From Sulfurimonas sp. SAG-AH-194-C21 (GTDB lineage Bacteria; Campylobacterota; Campylobacteria; Campylobacterales; Sulfurimonadaceae), in assembly GCF_029215985.1 (NCBI RefSeq), contig NZ_JAEMVC010000010.1, positions 1-59,717 of the forward strand: a stretch of 59,717 nt of DNA, written 5' to 3'. A program made the translations under genes and the position numbers. The notes under the pieces are model-generated. The model did no database searches and was not told the DNA's origin. It saw nothing but the letters and a program-made list of their open reading frames with translations. Shown here one piece after another: positions 8,926 through 18,013 of this stretch (its first letter is position 1; every line of letters starts with the position of its first letter).

Positions 8926-9486
8926 ATGCTTCGCCTAGCATCTTCTTCCCAAACTCGTTTTATGTTACTAACAAATGCGGGTATTGCATTTCAACAAGAG
9001 AGTGTAGATTTTGATGAAGAAAAGATAGTAGCAACTTCTCCTAAAAACTTTGTATATCAAGCAACTTTAGGAAAGTACGAGGCAAATATCAGAGCTTTTG
9101 GCTGTGATGATATGCCGCTTCTTGTAGCCGATACAGTAGTTACTTCACAAGGAAAAATCTTACGTAAAGCAAAATCTAAAGAAGATGCTAAAGATATTTT
9201 ACAAACACAAAGTGGTAATATTACTTCCATCATTACCTGTATGATATACCACTCAAAAGATAAAAAGATTATAGATATTTCCCAAACAGATTATTTATTT
9301 GATACATTTGATGAAGATGCTTTAGATAAATACTTAGAGGGTGGAGAGTGGAAAGGGAAGGCTGGTGCCTGTATGGTCGAGGGTTTTTGTAAATCTTATA
9401 TCAAAGAAGTACGAGGATTTGAGTCAACTGCAATGGGTCTTAGTGTAGAAGTTCTAAAAACATTTATGGAGAAGTCGTATGAATGA
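8926..9486 (+). CDS. maf: Maf family nucleoside triphosphate pyrophosphatase
   Basis: This 186-residue cytosolic enzyme of the Maf/YhdE family hydrolyses non-canonical or dTTP/UTP-type nucleoside triphosphates to monophosphates. It has the N-terminal LRLASSSQTR substrate loop, the catalytic VADTVV segment (about residues 66-71), GKILRKAKSKEDA, and the GEWKGKAGACMVEG loop in place of the more common YxxKAGxYxIQG. It starts one base after the upstream membrane protein gene and its end overlaps the next gene by eight bases. Confidence 0.93.
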   Translation: MLRLASSSQTRFMLLTNAGIAFQQESVDFDEEKIVATSPKNFVYQATLGKYEANIRAFGCDDMPLLVADTVVTSQGKILRKAKSKEDAKDILQTQSGNITSIITCMIYHSKDKKIIDISQTDYLFDTFDEDALDKYLEGGEWKGKAGACMVEGFCKSYIKEVRGFESTAMGLSVEVLKTFMEKSYE

Positions 9487-10435
9487 TCTTTTAGAGTTTA
9501 GTAATACACTATGTCTTGTATTGATATTACTAGTGAGTTTAATAGCATATTTATTGTCAAGAAGAGCTATCCAACAAAAAACTTACTATAAAAAGATAAT
9601 TGACAGCTCAGCTAATATAGTTGTTGTACATGAGACGACACAGGTAGTAACAGCAAATAAAACTTTTTTTGATTACTTTAAGAACTATGACGACCTGAAT
9701 GATTTTTCAAAAAAACATAGGTGTATATCAGATTTTTTTGAAGTTGCAGATGGTTATTTAGCACCACCAAAAGATGAGTCTTATTGGTTAGAAGTTTTAG
9801 CCCAAAGTAAAAATAAAAAACATAAAGTAAAGATGAAAATAAATGATGAGATTTTTTATTTCCTAATTTCAGCTTCTCTTTTAGATAAAAAGAAAAATAT
9901 TTATGCAGTCATACTTTCAGATATTACAGAACAAGAGAGTACAAAACAAGAGCTTGTTTCTTTAAGTGTAAAAGATAAGTTGACCAATATTGGGAATCGA
10001 AAGTATTATGATGATATTTTACATGAGCATATTACACTTGCACAAAGATATCCTCATAAATTTTCATTAGTACTTTTAGATATCGACTTTTTTAAAAAAA
10101 TAAATGATTCTTTAGGGCATGATGTAGGTGATAAAGTATTACGTGAATATACAAAATTTATAGGATACCACCTTAGAGAGGTAGATATATTTTGTAGAAT
10201 TGGGGGAGAAGAGTTTGTATTACTTCTACCACACACTAGTAGGGACAAGGCATACATTTTAACTCAGAAGTTACGCCTACTTATAGAAGCTCATAAAGAA
10301 GTGGCATCAATAACTATGAGTTTTGGAGTTGTTGAGTATGAAAAAGGGGATGATGCCCAAACTATTTTCAAACGTGCTGACATGGCATTGTACAGAGCAA
10401 AAGATACAGGGCGTAATAAGGTCATCCTTGGGTAA
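9479..10435 (+). CDS. Membrane-anchored PAS-GGDEF diguanylate cyclase
   Basis: This 318-residue protein makes cyclic di-GMP from GTP. One membrane helix (about 9-28) is followed by a PAS-like domain (about 38-150) and a GGDEF domain (about 160-318). The active site GGEEF is intact, and the RxxD inhibitory site (REVD) sits five residues before it, so product inhibition is expected. It is a paralogue of the next two genes (shared YYKKIIDSS and FFDYF...C-I segments) but lacks their large periplasmic sensor domain. Translation is coupled to maf by an eight-base overlap. Confidence 0.93.
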   Translation: MNDLLEFSNTLCLVLILLVSLIAYLLSRRAIQQKTYYKKIIDSSANIVVVHETTQVVTANKTFFDYFKNYDDLNDFSKKHRCISDFFEVADGYLAPPKDESYWLEVLAQSKNKKHKVKMKINDEIFYFLISASLLDKKKNIYAVILSDITEQESTKQELVSLSVKDKLTNIGNRKYYDDILHEHITLAQRYPHKFSLVLLDIDFFKKINDSLGHDVGDKVLREYTKFIGYHLREVDIFCRIGGEEFVLLLPHTSRDKAYILTQKLRLLIEAHKEVASITMSFGVVEYEKGDDAQTIFKRADMALYRAKDTGRNKVILG

Positions 10436-10515
10436 GACTTTAAAGATGAGTAGATAAGAAAAAATGATAATAGGCTTAATTAAGTTCTCTATGATAGAAT
10501 AATGATTGATATCGT

Positions 10516-10521
10516 TATAAT
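10516..10521 (+). promoter_or_regulatory. -10 hexamer before the second diguanylate cyclase gene
   Basis: A perfect TATAAT lies 17 bases before ATG 10539, and AGGAA at 10530-10534 serves as ribosome site. The short leader and the 103-base gap after the first cyclase gene suggest a separate promoter. Confidence 0.5.
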
Positions 10522-10538
10522 CTATTTTTAGGAATAAT

Positions 10539-12368
10539 ATGGGACTGTTGAAAACACTTTTTTTAAAGTATAAAATCTTTATTTTTATATCTTTATTTAT
10601 CCTAGTGTTTTTAATTATTGCATTATTATATTTTGAGTATATAAAAGAAAAGAAACAAGAACTAGAATCAAATATATATAAGTCTCATGCATTGAGCATG
10701 AAAAAGAATCTATTCTCGATGATAGAGCAAAAAAAGAGTGCTACCGTTGCTATAGCCTTGAGTATCGCTGCACATAATGATCTTCCCTCTGTAATTCAAA
10801 AAAAAGATTTCTCAAATATTGGATATAAGAAACTCATAGAAAAACTTAAAAACGATACTTTTTATAAAAATATCTGGATACATATAATTGATCCTAATGG
10901 TGTCTCCTTATATAGAAGTTGGACAGGAAAGTGTGGTGATTGTATTTTGAGTTTTAGAGAAGATATTGTAAATGTATTAAAAACTCAAAAAACTACATCT
11001 TTAATTAGTGTTGGAAAGTTTAACCTATCTTTAAAAGCAATTGTTCCAATATTTAAGGATGGAAAACTTATCGGTATCGTTGAAGTTATATCACACCTTA
11101 ACTCTATCTCCGAAGAGTTGAAAAAACTTGATGTAGACTCCTTAATAATTGTAGATAAAGAAAATACAAAAAAAATTAAAGTTCCTTTTACAAATATATA
11201 TATAGATGATTATTATATTGCAAATTTTGATGCACCCTTAGAGTTACGAGAGTATGTACAAAAGAGGGGCACTGATACATATTTAAAAGAGGGTTATAAG
11301 GTGGAAAATCCTTATATCATAGTCTCATATACTTTAAGAGATGCTCAAGACAAAGGTATAGCCTCGTACCTTATGTTTAAAAATATCTCTGAAATATCTA
11401 CAACAGGTTTAGAGTATTCAATTTTTAAATTATTTAGTCTATTCATTTTTCTTTTTATGTTTATAGTTATTATAATTGTCATACTTTTATATAATGCGAA
11501 TAAAAAACAAAAAGAATATTATAAAAATATCATTGATTCTTCAACAGATATCATGATAATTAAAAATCGTAAAAGTATTTTATTTGTAAATAAAGCTTTT
11601 TTTGATTATTTTGGAAGATATGATAATATGGATTCTTTTATCGCTCAACATGGGTGTATAAGTGAACTGTTTGATAAAGATAGTAAGTATTTACAAAAAG
11701 AGATGAACGGTGAGAACTGGCTAACATATCTACTTAAAAATAGAGGGAAATACTTTAAAGCAAAAGTTATCTTCTTTAACAAAGTCTATTATTTCTCTAT
11801 AGCCACTTCTTTAATATCACAAAAAAGAGAGCATTATTCAATTACATTTTCCGATATTACTCAAGAAGAAAATTATAAACAGGAGTTAGAGAACTTAACT
11901 GTTACAGACCCTTTAACAAAAATTGGAAATCGTAGGCATTATCAAAATAAGATAGAAGAAGAGATATCAAAGGCATACAGGTATAAAAGTCCTCTCTCTT
12001 TAATGATTTTTGATATAGATAAGTTTAAATCTGTTAATGATATACACGGACACGATATTGGGGATAAAGTTTTAATAGAATACACGAGTCTAGTAGAATC
12101 TCAACTTAGAAATACTGATAGTATATGTAGGATTGGGGGAGAAGAGTTTGTAATTATTACCCCTAATATAAAAATAGAAGATGCTTATGCATTGGCACAA
12201 AAATTGAGAGTTATGATAGAAGAGCATAAGAAAATAATTCCAATAACAGTTAGTTTTGGAGTAAGTGAATATATAAGCGGTGAGAGTGTTGAAGATATCT
12301 TTAAAAGAGTTGATAAAGCTCTGTATACAGCTAAAAATGGTGGGCGCAATAAGGTTGTTAAAGCCTAG
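10539..12368 (+). CDS. Diguanylate cyclase with periplasmic sensor, PAS and GGDEF domains
   Basis: This 609-residue inner-membrane protein has helices at about 13-35 and 293-320 flanking a 255-residue periplasmic sensor with a Cache/CHASE-like look (FYKNIWIHIIDPNGVSLYRS). The sensor includes two close cysteines (GKCGDC) that could bind metal or form a disulfide. A PAS-like domain (about 325-435) and a GGDEF domain follow, with intact GGEEF and an RNTD inhibitory site. It is expected to raise cyclic di-GMP in response to an external ligand. It is the second of three tandem paralogues. Confidence 0.93.
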   Translation: MGLLKTLFLKYKIFIFISLFILVFLIIALLYFEYIKEKKQELESNIYKSHALSMKKNLFSMIEQKKSATVAIALSIAAHNDLPSVIQKKDFSNIGYKKLIEKLKNDTFYKNIWIHIIDPNGVSLYRSWTGKCGDCILSFREDIVNVLKTQKTTSLISVGKFNLSLKAIVPIFKDGKLIGIVEVISHLNSISEELKKLDVDSLIIVDKENTKKIKVPFTNIYIDDYYIANFDAPLELREYVQKRGTDTYLKEGYKVENPYIIVSYTLRDAQDKGIASYLMFKNISEISTTGLEYSIFKLFSLFIFLFMFIVIIIVILLYNANKKQKEYYKNIIDSSTDIMIIKNRKSILFVNKAFFDYFGRYDNMDSFIAQHGCISELFDKDSKYLQKEMNGENWLTYLLKNRGKYFKAKVIFFNKVYYFSIATSLISQKREHYSITFSDITQEENYKQELENLTVTDPLTKIGNRRHYQNKIEEEISKAYRYKSPLSLMIFDIDKFKSVNDIHGHDIGDKVLIEYTSLVESQLRNTDSICRIGGEEFVIITPNIKIEDAYALAQKLRVMIEEHKKIIPITVSFGVSEYISGESVEDIFKRVDKALYTAKNGGRNKVVKA

Positions 12369-12399
12369 TGTGATATCATTACAATTAATGGGGTGTAAA

Positions 12400-14199
12400 A
12401 TGTTAAAAAATATAAGATTAGTGTCTGTCTTTTTACTCTTTAGTATAGTTTTTATTGCTATTACATACTTATATTTTGAATTAGCAAAAGAGAAACAAGT
12501 CACACTCAATAAGTACACACTCTCTAAAGCAGTTATAGATATAAAAAATGACTTTAGCAGTATGATACTACAAAAACAAAAATCCACCTTAGCTATGGCA
12601 ATCAGCTTAGCAAATAATAAAGCCATAGTTGATGATATTGTAAATGCTAATATTGATGATTCTTATTATAAAAACCTATCTTTAGAACTTGAAAAAAGTA
12701 CACTCTATAAAAATATTTGGATTCAAATACTAGATGTAAATGGTGTGTCACTTTACAGAAGTTGGACTACCAAGAAAGGCTGTTGTCTTTTAGAATTAAG
12801 ACCAGAGCTCACACATGTTATTCAAAAAAAAGAGAATTTGTCCACAATTAGTGTGGGTAAGTATGATTTGTCTATTAAGTCAATTGCCCCTGTGTTTCAG
12901 GGGGTGAAAATTGTTGGTATGATTGAAATTATTTCACACTTTAATTCTATATCTAAGTTGATGAATAATGATGGTGTGAGTTCTGTTGTAGTTGTTAATA
13001 AAGAGTACACAAAACAATTAAGTTTTCCTTTAACAAAGACTTTTCTTGATGGACACTACATCGCAAACTTAGATGCATCTAAAAAAGATATGGATTATTT
13101 ATCTACACATACACTGCAAAATTATCTTAAAGAGACATATGCACTTGAGAATAAATATTTAATAGTGTCTTATCCAATAAAAGATTTTTATAGTAAAACT
13201 ATTGCTTATTCCGTAATGTTTAAAAAAGAAAATTTTATCTCTAGTATCGCTGAAGAGTTTCTACTTTATAGATGGATGAGTGTTTTTGTTATTGTGCTAC
13301 TAAGTTTAACTATACTGTTCACTGTATGGTTATTTATGAAAATCAGAACACAAAAAAAATATTATAAAGATATTTTAGATTCTGTTACAAATATTGTACT
13401 TGTTTTTAAAGATGCAAAGATAATCGAGGTGAATGAAGTATTTTTTGAATACTTTAACAAATATGATACATTAAAAGATTTTAAGCTAGAAAATAGTTGT
13501 ATCTGTGATTATTTTATTGAAGAGAAGGGTTGTTTACAAGTATGGATGGATGATACTTCATGGTTAGAATATATTTTATCATCTAAAAATATGATGAATG
13601 AAGTGAAGCTAAAAATTTCTAATGAGATATATATTTTTCGAATAGAAGCATCACCTTTAAAACACCAAGGCTCACAGAAACTAGTTATTTTATCTGATAT
13701 TACAAATGAAAATAAACTTTTAACACTTAGTTTAACTGACGAATTAACACAGATTGGGAATAGACGCTATTTTAATCAAAAACTTGAGAGTGAAATAAGT
13801 CGCTCAAAAAGACATAAAACAGAGTTTAGTTTAGTGGTTTTTGACATCGATTTTTTTAAAAAAGTGAATGATACTTATGGGCATGACACCGGCGATGATG
13901 TTTTAAGAGTTTATAGTGAGTTTATTTCAGAACAGTTAAGAGTTGAAGATGTATTGTGTAGAATAGGTGGAGAAGAGTTTGCAATAATATTAGCAGATAC
14001 AAATGAGGCTAGTGCTGAAATATTAGCTGAAAAACTTAGATTAAATATCCAAAATTATAAAAAAGTTGTTCCTATTACTATGAGTTTTGGACTTGCGGAG
14101 TACAAACTTAATGAATCAGGTGAAGAGTTTTATAAGCGTGTTGATACAGCTCTATACAAAGCTAAAAATGGTGGACGTAATAAGGTTGTCGTCGGGTGA
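12400..14199 (+). CDS. Diguanylate cyclase with periplasmic sensor, PAS and GGDEF domains (third paralogue)
   Basis: This 599-residue protein has the same architecture as the preceding gene: helix at about 5-25, periplasmic sensor (FYKNIWIQIL-like segment, paired cysteines GCC), second helix near 285-310, PAS-like domain, and GGDEF with intact GGEEF and an RVED inhibitory site. ATG 12400 was chosen because it starts right at the first membrane helix; an earlier in-frame ATG at 12280 would read through the end of the upstream gene. TACAAT at 12380-12385 is a possible -10. The two full-length paralogues differ mostly in the sensor, so they probably sense related ligands. Confidence 0.92.
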   Translation: MLKNIRLVSVFLLFSIVFIAITYLYFELAKEKQVTLNKYTLSKAVIDIKNDFSSMILQKQKSTLAMAISLANNKAIVDDIVNANIDDSYYKNLSLELEKSTLYKNIWIQILDVNGVSLYRSWTTKKGCCLLELRPELTHVIQKKENLSTISVGKYDLSIKSIAPVFQGVKIVGMIEIISHFNSISKLMNNDGVSSVVVVNKEYTKQLSFPLTKTFLDGHYIANLDASKKDMDYLSTHTLQNYLKETYALENKYLIVSYPIKDFYSKTIAYSVMFKKENFISSIAEEFLLYRWMSVFVIVLLSLTILFTVWLFMKIRTQKKYYKDILDSVTNIVLVFKDAKIIEVNEVFFEYFNKYDTLKDFKLENSCICDYFIEEKGCLQVWMDDTSWLEYILSSKNMMNEVKLKISNEIYIFRIEASPLKHQGSQKLVILSDITNENKLLTLSLTDELTQIGNRRYFNQKLESEISRSKRHKTEFSLVVFDIDFFKKVNDTYGHDTGDDVLRVYSEFISEQLRVEDVLCRIGGEEFAIILADTNEASAEILAEKLRLNIQNYKKVVPITMSFGLAEYKLNESGEEFYKRVDTALYKAKNGGRNKVVVG

Positions 14200-15293
14200 G
14201 TCTTTTTTATGAAAATGAATTAAAAGCACTAAAAAAATCGGGTAGGTACAGAACTAGAGAAGTTGTAAATAGTGCTCTTAAAGATTTTGCGTCAAATGAT
14301 TATCTAGGGCTTTCTCATAAAAGAGAGCTTCATAAGCAGACCTGCTGTGACCTAGAGAGTCTAGAGGTACATAGTGCAAAAGCATCAATGCTTGTTAATG
14401 GGTATCATCAGATACATAAAGATTTTGAAGATGCTTTATGCATAGCCAACTCTTTTGAAGCGGGAGTTGTTCTTGGAAGTGGGTTTAATGCAAATATAGC
14501 GCTTATAGAGTCACTTGTACGAAAAGGTGATGAACTTTTTATGGATGAGTTATACCATGCATCAGGTGTTTTAGCGAGTAATCTAAACTCGGTGCAGGTT
14601 ACTTTTTTTAAACATAACGCTATGGATGAACTTACCCAACTTTTAAAAAACTCAAAAGCAAAACGCAAGATAGTAGCCGTTGAAGGTATCTACTCTATGG
14701 ATGGAGATTTATGTCCAAAAGAGGTGTTTGAAATATGTGATGATGCAGAAGCTATTTTAATCGTAGATGAGGCACATAGTAGTGGTGTTGTTGGAGAAAA
14801 ACTTATGGGTGTTTTTGATCTTTACAAAATCAAACCACAAAAAAACCATATCAAGATGGGAACATTGGGTAAAGCATATGGAAGTTTTGGTGCATTTATT
14901 TTAGCAGATACACATATAATTGAGTACCTCATAAATCGTGCAAAACCTATCATTTATGCAACAGCACTCTCTTTATATGATACTCTTTTAGCACATAAGG
15001 CATTGGAGTATATGCTAACAAATACTATGCAATTACAAGCAGAAATTAAAAAAAGACAGTTGATTGTTAGAGAAGAATTAGGCATTGAAATTTCAGGCTT
15101 AATTGTAGCAATTGTGATTGGAAATAATCAAAAAGTCATAGAAATCAAGAATATATTACATACTCAAGGTTTCGCTATAGGTGCTATTCGTCAACCGACA
15201 GTTCCACATGCGATAATCAGGCTTATCGCTAGAGTAGGTGAGAGTACAGAGACATTAAGAGAAGTTTGTAAAAATTTAGCTAAAATAAAATAA
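14196..15293 (+). CDS. bioF: BioF-like PLP-dependent 8-amino-7-oxononanoate synthase
   Basis: This 365-residue alpha-oxoamine synthase-family aminotransferase fold-type I enzyme in biotin synthesis would join pimeloyl thioester and alanine. Motifs are FASNDYLGLSHKREL near the start, VLGSGFNANIAL, YHASGVLASN, IVDEAHSSGVVG (Asp contacting the PLP ring nitrogen) and MGTLGKAYGSFGAF, where Lys forms the Schiff base. The start is GTG 14196, overlapping the cyclase stop codon by four bases (GTGA). Other members of the superfamily (Kbl, HemA) are possible but fit less well; no other bio gene is in the window. Confidence 0.85.
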   Translation: MSLFYENELKALKKSGRYRTREVVNSALKDFASNDYLGLSHKRELHKQTCCDLESLEVHSAKASMLVNGYHQIHKDFEDALCIANSFEAGVVLGSGFNANIALIESLVRKGDELFMDELYHASGVLASNLNSVQVTFFKHNAMDELTQLLKNSKAKRKIVAVEGIYSMDGDLCPKEVFEICDDAEAILIVDEAHSSGVVGEKLMGVFDLYKIKPQKNHIKMGTLGKAYGSFGAFILADTHIIEYLINRAKPIIYATALSLYDTLLAHKALEYMLTNTMQLQAEIKKRQLIVREELGIEISGLIVAIVIGNNQKVIEIKNILHTQGFAIGAIRQPTVPHAIIRLIARVGESTETLREVCKNLAKIK

Positions 15294-15982
15294 TGGAAAT
15301 AAAAAAGTTAACAATAGCACTACAGAGTGAAATACTCCTAGATATATCTTTTTCAATTAACTCATCATTAGCACTTGTTGGACAGAGTGGTAGTGGGAAA
15401 AGTTTAACACTCAAAGCACTCCTTGGCATGTTGCCTCGTGATATGAGTCTTGACTTAGAGTGCAGTGCAGACTTTGAGCTTGTAGCAGGAAAAAGTGTTG
15501 CGTTTATACCTCAAAACCCCTTTACAGCACTCTCTCCCCTTACTAAAGTTTATAAACAGTTTTTTGTGAGTCAAGAGAGAATAAAAGAGCTTTTTGATAG
15601 TGTCGCGTTGAGTCATAACTTGCTTGAGAGGTTCCCTCCTGAGCTTTCAGGTGGACAACTCCAGCGTGTTGTAATTGCAATGGCTTTGAGTAATAAACCT
15701 AAACTTTTACTACTAGATGAACCGACAACAGCACTAGACCCAGAGACTCGTGTTATGATTATAAACCTACTTAAGGTTTTGCAAAAAGAAGAGGGTTTTA
15801 AGATGCTTTTTGTGACACATGATATCTCTTCCGCAGAGAATCTATGTCAAGATATCTGTGTGATTAAAGAGGGTAAAGTAGTTGAGAGTGGTGTAATGGA
15901 TGAAGTGATTCATTCACCCAAAGAAGAGTATACAAAAATATTAATAGCGGCAAATTTTGCCAATAGGGAATTTAGAGTATGA
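15293..15982 (+). CDS. Lone Opp/Dpp-type ABC transporter ATPase
   Basis: This 229-residue ATP-binding cassette protein has Walker A GQSGSGKS (about 28-35), Q-loop IPQNPFTALSP, signature LSGGQLQRVVIA, Walker B LLLLDEPTTALDPE and switch His FVTHD. The Q-loop and signature resemble the peptide/nickel (DppD/OppD/NikD) group. The length is shorter than DppD (about 320), lacking the C-terminal iron-sulfur-binding tail. No permease or binding-protein gene is next to it. It overlaps BioF by one base and PBP1A by four, so it may supply an ATPase to a permease elsewhere. Confidence 0.85.
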   Translation: MEIKKLTIALQSEILLDISFSINSSLALVGQSGSGKSLTLKALLGMLPRDMSLDLECSADFELVAGKSVAFIPQNPFTALSPLTKVYKQFFVSQERIKELFDSVALSHNLLERFPPELSGGQLQRVVIAMALSNKPKLLLLDEPTTALDPETRVMIINLLKVLQKEEGFKMLFVTHDISSAENLCQDICVIKEGKVVESGVMDEVIHSPKEEYTKILIAANFANREFRV

Positions 15983-18006
15983 GAAAATATTTCAAGAAGG
16001 TTTTTCTAAGTTTAGTGGTTTTAGGATTTGTATCTCCTTTCATTTTAGTAGGCTACTTTTTAACTGCATATGATTATGATATATCAAAACTAGTAGAGTA
16101 TAAACCAGAAGTAACAAGTAGAATTTACGATAAAGATGGAAAGAAAATAGCAAATATTTTTAATAAAAAACATAGATACTATGCAAGTTTTAATGAGATT
16201 CCTCCTCGTATCATTGAAGCACTTGTTGCCATAGAAGATACAACATTTTTTGAGCACCCAGGAATAAATATAGATGCGATATTCCGTGCAGCCATTAAGG
16301 TTATCCGTGCTGGAAAAGCTGTTGAGGGTGCGAGTACAATTACACAGCAGTTAGTGAAAAATGTACTGCTAACGCGGGAGAAAAAACTCTCTCGTAAGAT
16401 AAAAGAGGCAATCTTTGCCATTAAAATAGAGCGGGCTTTAACTAAAGAGCAGATACTTGAACGCTATCTAAATGAGATATATTATGGACATGGTTACTAT
16501 GGTATAAAAACAGCTGCCGATGGTTACTTTCATAAACGTCTCGAAGATTTAACACTTAAAGAGATGGCAATTTTAGTAGGACTTCCAAAAGCACCAAGTA
16601 CATATGCACCAACAAAAAATTATGATATTTCTATGGGACGTGCTAACCGTGTAATCAAAAGAATGTATATTTTAGGCTGGATTGATGAGACGATGTATGA
16701 GAGTGCTTTAGTAGAAAATCCAGAAGTGTTTAATACAACACTCACACAAAACAGAGCACCTTTTATAGTGGATGAAGTTGGACGTCGTTTTCGTGATATG
16801 GATATACATGATTTAAAAACTGGCGGATATGAAGTTTATACAACGATTGACTTACGCTTACAAGTTGCAGCACGCGAGTCATTGAAATTTGCTTATGGAG
16901 AAACACTCAAACGCATAGAAAAGTACAAAATAAATGACTTAAAAAAACTTGCTAAATTTGAAGCGATTATTGATCCAAGTGAAGATGAAATGTTTAAACT
17001 ACAAGATGTAAACATGACACAGTTAAATGGGGCACTTGTTTCACTAGATTCTAAGAGTGGAAATATCTTAGCGCTTGTAGGGAGTTGTAACTATAAAGTG
17101 AGTTCATATAATCGTGCTACACAAGGAAGACGCCAACCAGGGTCGGCGTTTAAGCCTTTTATATATCAAGTGGCTATTGACTTAGGTTTTAGTGGTGCTA
17201 CAGAACTAGTAGATATTGCTAAAACATATGCGTATGAAAAAGATGGCGAAGAGATGAAGTGGCGACCAAGAAATTATGAGAAAAACTATAAAGGTTTAGT
17301 TACACTCCGTGAGGCTCTAGTACACTCACGAAATCTTGCTACGATTAACCTTGTAAATGACATAGGTTTACAAAATTTACTCAAAGAACTCAAAAAATTC
17401 AATATTAAACATATTCCAAGAGATTTGTCTATATCTTTAGGAACGATGTCTATGTCACCACTCGAATTAGCCCAAGTATATACCTCGTTTTCTAACAAGG
17501 GTGTACAGGTTAAGTCGCATTTGATACAGAGTATTGATAAAGGGAGTCAGACAATTTATGAGAAGCAAGATATCAGACATATAACTTCGATTCCTTCGCA
17601 GTCTTATATAATGACGACGATTCTTCGTGATGTTGTTAATCGTGGTACTGCGAGACGTGCCCGTGTCAGAGGTTTAGAGCTTGCAGCAAAAACAGGAACA
17701 ACAAATAAAAATATAGATGGGTGGTTGGCTGGATACTCTCCGACAATTACAACAGTTGTATGGTTTGGAAATGATAACAATACACCAATGTATAAACGCG
17801 AAACTGGTGGTAAAATTGCAGGACCTGCATTTAGAAGGTTTTATGAGAAAACACTCAAACTTTACCCACAGATTAAGCGAAAGTTTGATGTGCCCTCAGG
17901 GGTTACAGAGGTGCATGTTGGTAAAAGAATAGAGTATTTTAGTGATATATCTAGACCACCGAGAGTGGAACAGATTTCTGATCCTGAGGAGGAGTTGTTA
18001 TGGTAA
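15979..18006 (+). CDS. mrcA: Penicillin-binding protein 1A, bifunctional peptidoglycan synthase
   Basis: This 675-residue class A PBP has an N-terminal membrane anchor (about 9-30) and a GT51 glycosyltransferase domain: catalytic Glu near residue 85 in AIEDTTFFEHPG, GASTITQQLVKN, and a KIKEAIFAIKIERALTK-like segment. The transpeptidase has the active Ser in PGSAFKPF (about residue 389), SRN as the second motif, and KTGTTN near 571. All catalytic motifs are intact, so it should polymerise and cross-link peptidoglycan in the periplasm. It ends seven bases from the convergent leuA stop. Confidence 0.96.
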   Translation: MRKYFKKVFLSLVVLGFVSPFILVGYFLTAYDYDISKLVEYKPEVTSRIYDKDGKKIANIFNKKHRYYASFNEIPPRIIEALVAIEDTTFFEHPGINIDAIFRAAIKVIRAGKAVEGASTITQQLVKNVLLTREKKLSRKIKEAIFAIKIERALTKEQILERYLNEIYYGHGYYGIKTAADGYFHKRLEDLTLKEMAILVGLPKAPSTYAPTKNYDISMGRANRVIKRMYILGWIDETMYESALVENPEVFNTTLTQNRAPFIVDEVGRRFRDMDIHDLKTGGYEVYTTIDLRLQVAARESLKFAYGETLKRIEKYKINDLKKLAKFEAIIDPSEDEMFKLQDVNMTQLNGALVSLDSKSGNILALVGSCNYKVSSYNRATQGRRQPGSAFKPFIYQVAIDLGFSGATELVDIAKTYAYEKDGEEMKWRPRNYEKNYKGLVTLREALVHSRNLATINLVNDIGLQNLLKELKKFNIKHIPRDLSISLGTMSMSPLELAQVYTSFSNKGVQVKSHLIQSIDKGSQTIYEKQDIRHITSIPSQSYIMTTILRDVVNRGTARRARVRGLELAAKTGTTNKNIDGWLAGYSPTITTVVWFGNDNNTPMYKRETGGKIAGPAFRRFYEKTLKLYPQIKRKFDVPSGVTEVHVGKRIEYFSDISRPPRVEQISDPEEELLW

Positions 18007-18013
18007 CAGAGCC

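Noticed and set aside
12280..12399. Upstream ATG 12280 as start of the third diguanylate cyclase
   Set aside because: It would add 40 residues that overlap the end of the previous gene in another frame and precede the membrane anchor without similarity to the paralogues.
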